60,000 nt of DNA from Takakia lepidozioides (lineage: Eukaryota; Streptophyta; Takakiopsida; Takakiales; Takakiaceae). Within the stretch, counting starts at the first letter, position 1, and each line of letters starts with the position of its first letter. The stretch is from positions 9,736,001-9,796,000 of the forward strand of contig CM060734.1 of NCBI GenBank assembly GCA_030704615.1. The letters run 5' to 3'. The translations under genes were made by a program, and so were the position numbers. A model generated the notes under the pieces. The model ran no database searches and had not been told where the DNA came from. It saw only the letters and a list, made by a program, of their open reading frames with translations. Of this stretch, positions 1 to 9,374 are shown piece after piece.

Positions 1-875
1 TTGGAGCGCAGGGATAGAGATTACACAGAGGAGGAGATACGACGAGATGATGCTTGATTCATGTAAGCTATAGAGATGCACTATAGAGCAGATTAGAGAC
101 ACCATGGCTTCGGCCTGATACTTGATAGATATTAATCCGATACATATTTCATACTCACACTGTGTAGAGAGACCTGAGTGAAGCTGTGGAATGAATGCTT
201 GGGTAGATGGAACATGGAAAAGCAATCCGATACTAAAGTAACCTGCTAATATGAATGACGAGAAGGATACCAAATATGAAGCACCCCCATGATACACTAG
301 CTGTAGGTCATGACTGATTGTTCTGAGCGGGCTGAGTGCTTAGAGATTTCCAACTCTTCTATCTTGGAGTTTCCATCTCGGATAGCTAAGGGATGGGTGA
401 GTAAAAGCCGCTCGACACACACCCTATTCATGATCTAGCGTGTTGGACAAATGCCCCTTGTCACGTTCCAAAACATCATCAGTGCCGATGCTTGCAAAAA
501 AAATGCTTGACTTCCAAGTCGTCAGACATTTGGTACAAGCTGATGAGAGAAGCATTTTTGGAGTACATATACACGGTTAGTATTCCTTCACTTGGCCCCC
601 TTCCACCATCAGTTGTATGTTTATTATGCATTTGTCTGATTTCGTATTGCCTGTTGCAGCAAGAGATAGCGGAAGCTGGAGAGAGAGACAAAGCAGAGTA
701 CTATGCCAAAAAGTCGGAGGATCTGCGGACGTCCAAGGGAGTGGAGGATGCAATGAAGCTTGTGATGAATATCACCTGAAAGCATCTCATGAGCGCATTC
801 GTGAAGCAACTGAGGATAGTTGACCCTGCTTTTGGAGGGCCACAAGTGCCTCTCTAATGATTACTACAGGCTAAC
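1..875. other. No recognisable gene
   Basis: Only short ORFs are present. The plus strand around 660-779 is open and reads a charged stretch ending MKLVMNIT just before a TGA, preceded by a pyrimidine tract and CAG, so it could be the last exon of something. I recognise no domain and see no repeat structure. Confidence 0.4.
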
Positions 876-1181
876 TTAGATGCGGATGTAAGATGAAGTG
901 ACCCACCTGTATAGGACCCTCTTCATGGCCCCCTTGGCTCCATGCTGCTGCTTGAACTCATTTGTGAGGGATATGGCCCCGTCTTTGGCAAATTCTCTAA
1001 AAAAATAGTTGCTCCACGCAGTCGCTTTCCACTTTCTCAAATAATCCTCAAGAGAGTCTTCGGGCTCTGTCATTGTTATCTTGTAATCACGCAGCTGCTT
1101 CTCCAGCACTTGTTTTGCCCGAGCCTCTATTTGTGTGGCATATGTCGGGAGGGTTAGAGTCCTGCCGTGGAAATAAATCAT
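876..1181 (-). CDS. Unrecognised coding-like fragment
   Basis: A 101-codon minus-strand frame begins MIYFHGRTLTLP and ends YIRI. Its composition is protein-like: mixed hydrophobic and charged residues, a likely helix with the segment EARAKQVLEKQLRDYK, then an acidic turn and an aromatic run WSNYFFREF. I recognise no family. The plus strand over the same bases is less convincing. The sequence just upstream on the minus strand (1190-1225) has no clear promoter, so it may be an exon or a piece of a mobile element rather than a whole gene. What makes it worth listing is the protein-like composition; no homology is claimed. Confidence 0.3.
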   Translation of the reverse strand: MIYFHGRTLTLPTYATQIEARAKQVLEKQLRDYKITMTEPEDSLEDYLRKWKATAWSNYFFREFAKDGAISLTNEFKQQHGAKGAMKRVLYRWVTSSYIRI

Positions 1182-1477
1182 GATGAATTTAAAAGAAACA
1201 GATCCGACAGATTACCTGGCTCCAGTATGTGGCTTTGTGTAGCCATGTATTGAAAACTTGATCAACTGAAGGGTTTGATGTGCCCAGTGCTTTCATCTCT
1301 TTCCCCCTTAGGGAAGCAATACGTATCCTTGACAGTTGTGTCGGAATTCCAAATCTCCAGCCACTTTACTTTCTGCTCTGGCTCCACAGCTACAGTTGAC
1401 AACCGATGAAGCTTCTCTTGTGTCATTTCAGGTTTGGTGTCATTGTTCTAGTGGATCCTCACCTGGTTCAAAAATTG

Positions 1478-1800
1478 CAGAGTGCGTTGACGTACACAGT
1501 TGCAGAGGGCCACAAGCGCAGCTGTGGTTCATCCCCCTTGAGTCATGCTTCTGGTTTTGGAGGGTAGTTCCTATTTGCTGCCTGTCTGTGCATGGTTACT
1601 TCCACTGGGCAAATCGAAACCCTTCAGAACTGAGTGCGTTGATGCACTCGGTTTAAGAGGGTCTGATACCTGTCCTTCCATTGAGATCAGCTACCGGTTG
1701 GGGGGGGGGGGGGGGTTCCTCATTTGGTGTCTGTATGGACATGCCTGTTTGCAGCCAAGAACTGAGTGCTTTGACGCACTCAGTTTAGGAGGGCCTAATA
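1478..1800. repeat. Palindromic GAGTGCGTTGACGCACTC motif, several copies
   Basis: A short palindrome of the form GAGTGCGTTGACGCACTC occurs in variant form near 1480-1500, 1631-1648 and 1765-1782, and again near 3338-3357 on the other arm of the large inverted repeat. The last two are followed by a conserved CAGTTTAGGAGG-like tail. The copies are roughly 130-150 bp apart, so the left flank looks like a decayed tandem array. Confidence 0.6.
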
Positions 1801-1852
1801 CATTGATGTTTTTCCTCTCCTTCCATTAAGTCTTCCTTGCGTGTTTGTCTCG

Positions 1853-2370
1853 TAGGTATATAAAAAATGTACTCATCCCAGGGAACAACCTCAGTAAATA
1901 CCCTGGCTTCATTGACTTGTGGTCTCCTCAAATAGCCATACCATGTACACGTCAGGCATCTTAGGGAGTACGGGCGTTATTACCTCAAAGACTATTGTTG
2001 GTATGTTGATATATCAAAATCAGATTGCCCCTGGTATGAGTTGCAAACACGGAATTAGAATGACAATGTGGAGTCCTTGGCCTCTCTGACAGTCAATGAG
2101 GTGCATGAGAGGAACCTTCGGAACCTCGCTGAAAAAGAGCCCCCAGCCAAAAGAACTCCTGTGAGAGGCAGAAAGGACAAAGGGAGGGGAAAACAGCCGA
2201 GGGAGAAAGGAAAGGAGAAGACCACCCAAGGTGGGGATGCTCCAGGAGCTGACCCAGTGGAGACCCCAGCCCCAAACAAGGATCGCAGACGGAGGGTGCG
2301 AAATGAGCCATACGACGCAGTGGAGCACCCATCCAGAATCAACCACAAGTGTAAATGCGAGCTTGTGAAC
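1853..2370 (+). pseudogene. Damaged ORF in left arm, lysine-rich C-terminal part
   Basis: After a CTCGTAG acceptor-like site the frame resembles the right-arm copy: a segment around PGNNLSKYPGF, then REYGRYYLK-like, then WYELQTRN, where a TAG stops it. From about 2068 the same frame is open again and encodes a basic region (VHERNLRNLAEKEPPAKRTP, then lysine/arginine-rich spacers, then EPYDAVEHPSRIN). The lysine-rich half resembles a disordered nuclear or nucleic-acid-binding tail. I do not recognise the family. The right-arm copy lacks this stop but has a frameshift, so the two copies carry different lesions. Confidence 0.5.
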
Positions 2371-2741
2371 GACGCCGACAAAAAGAACTTACAAAAAAAA
2401 AACACCCAACGCCAGTACTTGTCATCAAATGCATTCCACATTGGGCAAGTGCCAATGGGGAGAATGTCCGGTACTGCCTGCCCGTCCGGAATGTCCACAA
2501 TCACCATTTCTGCAGTGCATATGGTTTCTCTGCACCATTCACCCAAGACTGCCCCTTCGACACCTGCAAAGACACAACAGGCAAAAATATAATCACTAAC
2601 AATCCCATTTGGAAACCCATACAAGAACACTTAGAGGTAAGTGGCATACCGACTGCAGAAATTCACACAGCTTGTCCCATATTGGCGAGGGTTTTCCACT
2701 GTAACTAGCTTTCCTGCTCTCCATCATGGCAAGGTCCAAGG

Positions 2742-3262
2742 CATCGTTCACGAGCTTGCATTTACACTCGCGGTTGATTCTGGATGGGTGCTCCACTACG
2801 TCGTAAGGCTCCTTGTTCTTACTGCGTATGTGATCCTTGCTTGCAACTGGGGTCTCCGCTCGGTCAGGTCCCGAAGCATCCGCACCTTGGCTCGTTTTTT
2901 CATTTGTTTTATCTTTCGGCTGTTTTCCCTTCCTTTTCTCCTTTCTGTCTTTCAGTGGAGTTCTAGTGGCTGCGGGCTCTTTTTTAGCAAGGTTTTGAAG
3001 TTTCCTCTCATGCAACTCTTTGTCCGTAAGAGGGCCAAGGACTCCGCATTGTCGTTCCGATTTTGCGTGGTCAACTCATACCAGCGGCAATCGGACTCTG
3101 GTATATCAAGATACCAACAACAGTCTTTGAGGTGATAACGCCCGTACTCCCTCAGTATGCCTGCCGCGTACATGGTCTGGTTGTTTGAGGAGTCTGACCA
3201 CAAGTCGATGAAGCCAGGGTATTTACTGAGGTTGTTCCCTGGGATGAGTACATTTTTGATAT
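2742..3262 (-). pseudogene. Damaged ORF in right arm, inverted copy
   Basis: The minus strand reads YIKNVLIPGNNLSKYPGF, then a segment with GILREYGRYHLKDCCWYLD, and is open through WYELTTQNRNDN. The frame is then lost by one base near 3020-3030 and resumes one frame over as LHERKLQNLAKKEPA, followed by a lysine-rich tail and KEPYDVVEHPSRIN. It is homologous to the 1853-2370 ORF on the plus strand. Both look like exons of one unknown, probably mobile-element-borne gene. No catalytic motif is visible. Confidence 0.5.
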
Positions 3263-3419
3263 ACCTACGAGACAAATAAGCAAGGAAGACTTAATGATAG
3301 GGGAGGCAAGACATCAATGTATCAGGGCCTCCTAAACTGAGTGCGTCAACGCACTCAGTTCCTGGCTGCAAACAGGCATGTCCATACAGGAACCAAAAGC
3401 GGAATCCCCCCCCCCCCCG

Positions 3420-4550
3420 CTTTCATTAGGGATGATGTGTGTATCGACTCTCGGGTTCAACGCAAGTTCAAGGGCACCACACCGATGCCTAACATTGGTT
3501 ATGGGTCAAACAAGAAGACAAGCCATGTGCTACCAAGTGGTTTCGTCAAATTTTTGGTGCACAATGTGAAAGACCTACAGCTCCTCCTCATGCACACTCT
3601 TTGAGTTGCCAAATTCATCTTGTAATATTTTGTGACAACCAAAGGGTCGTACCAATAAGCTTGAAAATTTCAGTGCTCTCTCAGGAGAGTTGAGCAGATC
3701 ACACCTCACTGCCTAAGGCGACTAGGTGGCATTTTTAGTCGGGTGCCATCTAGGAACCCAAGATTTCAGTGGAGATGTAGTGCGTTGCAGAAAGTATAGT
3801 GCTGAAATGGCTCACAATCTGTCGACATTGAAGAGGAAAGCGAGAAGTGGAGCGTGTTGCACAGTGGAATGTTGCAGTAACCAGTGGGAGCAAATCAAAG
3901 ATAGACATTGATTAAATCTTATCATGTGCTTCATGAGGGATTTTTCCCAATTTCGACTGATGTTTGTGCAAACAATATTGATCGTTGTGCATGGTTCACA
4001 TAGATGTTTGAATGACGCCCAGCTACATGGGTCCGGTTGATTCCGTAAAACATCACCTTCGGTGTCTCATGGTAGTACTTCCTTCCATTTTTAGTCAATG
4101 TAATTATTACTCAACTACATACATCTTCAGTGGCAATGTCTTCTCATTGCACTGGGCTTGGTGAGATCTCGGCTTCGGTGTGGAAGGAAGGTAGTGGGGT
4201 GAGGCTGCTATTGGAAGAAGGGTTGGCTCTTATATTCTTCTATTTATGGACCATGTCACAGAAAGGTGCGCACTCCTCCTTGTCCATAATTTAGCGTCCA
4301 ACATTCATCCATTCTCAATCATCCGTAAGATTTCATCCACATTCATCCATACTCAAAACGTGCCATCCACATTCACTCTCCTTTATCCTCATTAATTCAT
4401 CCACAACCATTCGTCTATGTTCGGTCTCTACAAAACACAATCATTCAACAACATTCAGTAGAACCTCTCTTCTGCACTTCTTCTCGTCGCCCAAATATGG
4501 TTCCTTGTGTGCCGAATGTGCATAGGCCCCCTTCTGCCTGTTTTGTCCGC
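3420..4550. other. No recognisable gene
   Basis: Short ORFs only. The stretch 4240-4440 is rich in CATCCA/ATTCATCC direct repeats (a degenerate short-period repeat). Nothing else is supported. Confidence 0.4.
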
Positions 4551-4554
4551 GGTC

Positions 4555-4710
4555 ATAGGTCCGTGCCTGTGGAAATGACGTGGCGAGACGTGACGTGGCG
4601 TCAACCACGCTGGCGAAGACTGCTGATGTGGCGTTGGACCCGTGAACCAACGTGACGAGAACTGGTGATGTGGCGTGAGCCTGGCTGCACTCACACGCTC
4701 ACGCGGAGGC
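4555..4710. repeat. GACGTGGCG / GATGTGGCG short direct repeats
   Basis: The motif GA(C/T)GTGGCG recurs five or more times here, interspersed with CTCACGC. A related stretch with TGACGTGGC and TGACATGGC occurs at 36640-36790, so this is a dispersed low-complexity repeat. Several copies contain the TGACGTGG G-box/CRE-like core, which may be coincidental. Confidence 0.5.
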
Positions 4711-4721
4711 ATCCCCCGCCC

Positions 4722-5165
4722 CCAACCTCTTTCTTATAGCTGCTGATGCTCTTGGCCATTTCCTTAGCTCTAGACAAGATATCGTGGGTATGAAGGTGTT
4801 GTAGGGGCCTTCCGTTAAGCTATGCATGTACGCGGACGATACCACTCTTTTGCTGATTTTGGATGAAGTTGACCTGGATGGATGATATGGGATTACTATT
4901 CATTCATCATTTTTTACCCTAGATCTGCGGGGACGAGGATGCCTCCAACATCACCAGAGCTCGTCATGCCCTGCATCTTTTTTGTTCTCCTCTGGGCTGA
5001 GGGTCAATTGGAATAAGTCTGTGGGTCTACTTACGCAACTGCCTCCCAATGCTTCAAGGCAGCATGGGCCGCCCTGGGGGCAAGATCTGGTCGGGCAGTT
5101 GCAGGGTACGGTGGACCAAAACGACAAGTTTTTCCTCCATGAAAGTCCATATATGTACCTCAAAT
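4722..5165 (+). pseudogene. LINE reverse transcriptase fragment (YADD box)
   Basis: The plus strand reads NLFLIAADALGHFL, typical of the plant LINE RT region before the catalytic box. After one in-frame TAG it reaches LCMYADDTTLLL, the YADD active-site motif. After a stop and frame changes near 4890-4990 the frame SSGLRVNWNKS matches the segment that follows YADD in non-LTR elements. The fragment stops at about 5165, where AT-rich repeat sequence begins. A matching C-terminal LINE piece lies at 6070-7036 on the same strand, so the repeats at 5166-6057 may have inserted into one LINE. Confidence 0.8.
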
Positions 5166-5460
5166 AGAGGGAATTTATCCAAATATCTAATTTTAGATTA
5201 TAGATATGATATATTTAAACATTTTTAGTAAAAAATCCCATCCCCAAATAGGCTAGAATTGTTTTACTAGAAATTTTAGTATTTAATTCTGAAAAATAAA
5301 AAACCATTTTTATTTCTAATAATTAGAGATTTTTGAATTTTTTTCCATATATCACCTGACACCTCTAGATTATGGGTTTTTACACCTTTTTAATAATGAT
5401 GATATCCCAAAAGCCTCTAAATGAGGATGATGTACATTAGGGAAAACTAGGATAGCCTGT
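5166..5460. repeat. AT-rich dispersed repeat
   Basis: The part from about 5258 to 5460 (from AGAATTGTTTTACTAG to GATGATGTACATTAG) recurs at 55793-55905 with an internal deletion of about 110 bp. Only tiny ORFs are present. It is probably a non-autonomous element or the tail of one. Confidence 0.6.
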
Positions 5461-5469
5461 GCCGTTGGC

Positions 5470-6057
5470 CCAAGTGTCCAGGGTCATCTAAGCCCATGTG
5501 CAATCTCCTATGTATCCAAATGCGTCTCCTATGTCGAGGCCCAAGTCGACCTCTACGGTAGCTTGTGCTGCTAGCCGATGTGTGAATAATTGAAATCTAA
5601 GACCAAGTGCAATTTCCTATGTATCCTAGTGCGTCTCCTATGTCGAGGCCCATCTAATTCCAAGTGCAATCTTGTATGTATCCAAGTGCATCTCTCGTGT
5701 AGAGGCCCAAATGTCCACTATCATTTAAACCCAAGTGCAATCTCCTATGTATCCAAGTGCGTCTCCTATGTATCCAATGACATCTCCCATGTGCGTCTCC
5801 TATGTCGAGGCCCATCTAAGCCCAGTGTAAAATCTTTTATGTATCCAAGTGCATCTCCCATGTAGATGCCCAAGTGTCCACTGTCATTTAAGACCAAGTG
5901 CAATTTCTTATGTATCCCAGTGCGTCTCTTATGTTGAGGCCCAAGTGCGACCTCTAGTGTAGCCTATGCCGTTGGCCCATGTGTGAAAAATTGAAATCTA
6001 AGCCCAAGTGCAATCTTCTATTCATGTATCCAAGTGCATCTCCCATGTAGAGGCCCG
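5470..6057. repeat. Degenerate tandem array, unit about 55-110 bp
   Basis: The core AAGTGCAATCTCCTATGTAT followed by CCAAGTGCGTCTCCTATG and TCGAGGCCC is repeated about seven times, starting near 5488, 5604, 5660, 5732, 5820, 5893 and 6003. Two unit types alternate: one with a CTACGGTAGC...AATTGAAATCTAA tail and a shorter one with GTCCACTRTCATTTAA. Small ORFs inside are by-products of the repeat. Confidence 0.85.
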
Positions 6058-6069
6058 AAATAGACACTT

Positions 6070-7036
6070 TGCTCTGTTGGCTATCGCACACTCAGGTTCG
6101 CATTGGCAGGGATTGAGATTTATTGCAAACTCTGAAGGGACACTCTTGCACATTGGGCAAGGCCACATGCATCAGGAAACTGCTTTTAGAATCAGAGTTT
6201 TTGAACTCTCTCTGGGATCCCAGATCCCAAGCCGCCTCCTAGAGGAGAATTCTGCTGGGCCGAATGTACACCCTTGACCTGGTTCTTATGCTTCCCGCTT
6301 AGCAGGCTTCAATTCGACCCGGGGGAATGGACCTGGATGGACGATAGAAAAACACATCTTCTTGGGTACACTGTGAAGACGGGATACAAACTGCTGCTGG
6401 GTAATGCTAACTTCACAGCCAAATGGAATAGATCAAAATGGAACCTTGTTTGGCAAATCTAGGGATGGAACGGAGTATGGAAGGACATTTGGGCCAAGCA
6501 TTATTCTGCAAAAATCAGTGCATTTCTATGGAAGCTAGCCAATATAATTTTGCCTGTGGGCGTCACTTTTCAGGACCAGGATCCATCCTGCTTAGTCGGC
6601 AATTGTGGCCTGAGCGAGTCCATTGGCATTGTTTGTTCGACTGCTACCTTTTCTCTAGAACTTCGCATCTTGTGGAAGATTTCTATTCTAACTGGAAGCA
6701 TCTCCCTCCCCTGTCTGCTCCTCTCCTGCTACTCAATTTGCATAATGGCGCCACTTGGAGCAGCTGCCCGATCTGGGCTTGCCTTAGGGCGCACGACCTC
6801 TGGTCAATCTGGAAGGCTAGATGTAGTTTGATTTTGGAGGGGAAGCGCCCCAACATCAGAGTGATCATTCACAAGCTATTTTCGGATATGATGACTGAGG
6901 GGCGTAAGCCTTGGGTGTCCTTGCAAGCAGCTTCCAACCGGTGCAGTGAACGAAGGAGCCGACAACTTTTCAAGGATTTCAACCTCACCTGGGCTAAGGA
7001 CTGCATCCTTTGCTCCAGGACCTTTGACTCTTGAGT
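6070..7036 (+). pseudogene. LINE C-terminal (zf-RVT-like) remnant
   Basis: The frame containing YTVKTGYKLLLGN and KWNLVWQI resembles the region before the zinc-binding domain of plant non-LTR reverse transcriptases. After a frame change the frame through WPERVHWHCLFDCYLFSR resembles the degenerate cysteine/histidine zf-RVT segment, followed by a basic tail. Stops near 6277 and 6462 break it. It lies downstream of the YADD fragment in the same orientation. I see no endonuclease or ORF1 part here, so it is a truncated LINE. Confidence 0.6.
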
Positions 7037-7431
7037 CCCATGGCATGACAACCTCCCCTGCAACTGGCAAGTCGCCAGCTGAGTCTGACGCTCCCGACAT
7101 CAATTGGAAGCACAACAAGCTCCACGGCTCCAAATCAAAAGTGCAACTTGATTTTGGTCACTGATTTCTGCTCAATTCTTAGGATGTTCTAAGTCTGTGG
7201 CTTGGACCCTCTTTTTTTCCCATCCTTATCTCTTTAGCTGGGTAGCATGTTCCTGCTATCTCTTATTTCGGACTTGTCCCTTCTTCTTAGACTTCTTTTT
7301 AGGCCTATCCAGCTTTCTTGCTCTCCTTCCTCGCCTCTGATTGGCTCAAATCCCGCTTTACTCCCCCTTTTTCAGCTAGGTGCTCGATGTCCCCATGTTT
7401 TCCTCCCTCTGTTCTGCTTTGTTCTTCGTAC
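7037..7431. other. LINE tail or intergenic, no gene
   Basis: Pyrimidine-rich sequence (TTCTTAGACTTCTTTTTAGG-like) with one 77-codon ORF of low-complexity composition. It is possibly the 3' untranslated part of the LINE relic; no poly-A tail is visible. Confidence 0.35.
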
Positions 7432-7854
7432 TAGAGAACGGGCCGTGTTTGGCCGATTCTGCCCTGTAAGCGGCCTTTGAGCGAGCCCTATGGCCGCGCA
7501 CAGGGCAGAGTCGGCCAACGCGGCCCGTTCATTGGCGTTAAAAGCAGGTGTGGCATATTCTCGCCACCACGTGGCGCAATATGATTGAGGTTCGATTATC
7601 CCGATTGCCCAGATTCAGAGCCCTGGAGAGGATATAAAGGGGGCGAGCCTTAGGGGAAGGCAGGTGGGTTGATGGCTGATGACATGGGCCTCGGTGGTAG
7701 GTCTGCCGTCCTATGTGCGTAATCGGCCATCCCTGCCGATTCTGCCCTGGGTGGCCGATTCGGCCTGAGAATTAGGCCGAAAAAGTGGCAGAATCCGCCA
7801 CACCTGCTTTTAACGGTAATAGAATTTTGCCAGGGCCACTGTCCCCTGTTCTCT
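7432..7854. mobile_element. MITE-like foldback element, about 423 bp
   Basis: The ends pair as TAGAGAACGGGCCG... on the left and ...CCCCTGTTCTCTA on the right. Inside lies a perfect 18-bp inverted repeat (GTTAAAAGCAGGTGTGGC at 7537-7554 and its complement at 7797-7814). A near-perfect hairpin is formed by 7440-7466 and 7501-7526 around GGCCGATTCTGCCCTG. There is no coding capacity. A TATAAAG-like box sits at about 7632-7640 inside the element. Target-site duplication is not clear (possibly CTA), so the class is uncertain. Confidence 0.65.
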
Positions 7855-8350
7855 AAAAAATAAAAAATAAAAAGAATGGGCCAGGAAAATGCACTTCTAC
7901 GGTTGAGATGGGCCAGGTCGAATCGGACGGTTCAGAATGTGCCACGTAAGGGAGGCACCGCTCGGCAGACCTGGTAGGGTTTGGATGCACACGAGGTGCG
8001 GGAGACAGTTTGTCTAAGGCGGGATTACCCGGCCGCCTGAAGTTGAGAGTGCAAAGGTTGGAGAAGACGAGGTTGTGATTTGTGGTCTGCGCCTTCATTT
8101 CTCGTGCTTCGTGTGAGATAGCGGACATTGGAGCAGAGGAAGGCATGGCCGGATGTAGTATGACAGAGAAAGATAAGGTGGGAAAATGACGAGAAGGCAG
8201 CAATATCGCTAGTGGGGGTTGAGCTTTGAGCCCTTGGAGGAGACCTGCCCTTGGAGGAGACCTAGTTGCGGAGGAGAGTGAAGCGGTATAGGGAGCAGCA
8301 CTGGGCTACCACGCTCGAAGGGCTATACGATCTCTTGCTGCCATCTGGAG

Positions 8351-8362
8351 GGCATATAAGCA
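8351..8362 (+). promoter_or_regulatory. Possible TATA box of the PHD-finger gene
   Basis: GGCATATAAGC lies about 235 bp upstream of the chosen ATG, in the correct strand and distance range for a plant core promoter with a 5' leader. This is position and sequence only. The TATAAAG in the MITE at about 7635 is an alternative. Confidence 0.25.
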
Positions 8363-8591
8363 TAACTTGGAAAGGAACTTGAGGCTGCGAACACGTATCC
8401 TGTTAAGGGTTGATCGCTAAATGCTAACAGGAGCAGCGACGGAGTTTGGATTGACTCTGTGGATGCATCAGGTTATGCGATGTAGAAGTTCCAGGGCCAG
8501 TTAGGTGTTGCGATGCCAGGCACAGGGCAATTGTAGAACAGATTATGCCATAGAGGAAGGCAAGGAGGGAGTAGGTATTAAATAAGATACA

Positions 8592-9374
8592 ATGATATCT
8601 GTCAAGAGGCTGACCGAAAGCAGTGGCAAGCCTGCGTTTGTGGTGGAATGCAAGCTTCCTGACGAGCAGCAGCACTTCTTCACGCGTTCTAAGATGTTCA
8701 AATGTATGGGTTATGATGATACGGAAGCTCGATCGAAGGCAATGCGCTTTGCAACGGCGACCGATACTCTGTTGGCTTTTCGGGAATTCCTCTTTTATGA
8801 GGCTGATGGATCTGCCCTTCCTTCTAGCGACAGGTCATCAACGGTTGCGTCGACAATCGGCGCGGCCGATTCATCGTTGAACCTTGGTGCACTTTTAAGT
8901 AAGAGCGAGTCACAGCACAGCGCCAGAAGGAGGGTGAGATCATATGTGTGTGTGCGGTACAGTCAGCTGACCCGCCTGCCTTTTGCAGTTGCCTTGTGTC
9001 GGTTGGAAAACGGTCTATTGCGAGCAATTTCTTTTCGGGACCGCTCCACGAATAACAAGGAATTGCTAGCTTCTGAAGACGATGAAGCCCTTGACCAAGC
9101 TAGCCAGTTTTTGAGGAGCGTGGCTTTCGACAACTGGCGCAAACAGGGCCTCTATGAGGCACTGCTTCAGGACCAAGGACAATTAGGGGCACAAGTTGTT
9201 AGGCATGGAAGGGAGCGGGGGTTGAAGCATGCATGCTCGTTTGTGGAGATAGAGCAAGGGGAGAAAGTGGACTGTGTATGTGGCAAGAATCACAGCCGGG
9301 GACTGATGATGGCATGTGAGCGATGTGGGGTATGGGAACATGCTGAATGCCAGGGTTTTTGCAGCAATAAGCAG
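8592..9374 (+). CDS. Exon 1 of PHD gene: N-terminal domain and first half of zinc finger
   Basis: Codes 261 residues. The first 230 look folded: MISVKRLTESSGKPAFVVEC starts a beta-rich stretch; later LTRLPFAVALCRLENGLLRA and SQFLRSVAFDNWRKQG follow. The zinc finger begins at VDCVCGKNHSRGLMMACERC, giving Cys1-Cys4, then WEHAEC gives the His and Cys6. The exon stops after SNKQ at a phase-0 donor (AG|GTCAGC). Without exon 2 the finger lacks its last zinc pair, so read-through here gives a non-functional finger ending within about 15 residues. Confidence 0.85.

Larger units (their letters stand above)
1700..3418. repeat. Large imperfect inverted repeat, about 0.7-kb arms
   Basis: The segment 1700-2370 reappears reverse-complemented at 2742-3418, with about 370 bp of unrelated sequence between. 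The arms begin with a homopolymer (16 G at 1700-1715, 13 C at 3406-3418) and contain the same GAGTGCG palindrome, the same CGTAG acceptor-like site and the same ORF. They differ by many substitutions and small indels, so this is an old duplication and not a recent foldback artefact. A transcript through both arms would fold into a long imperfect hairpin. Confidence 0.85.
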
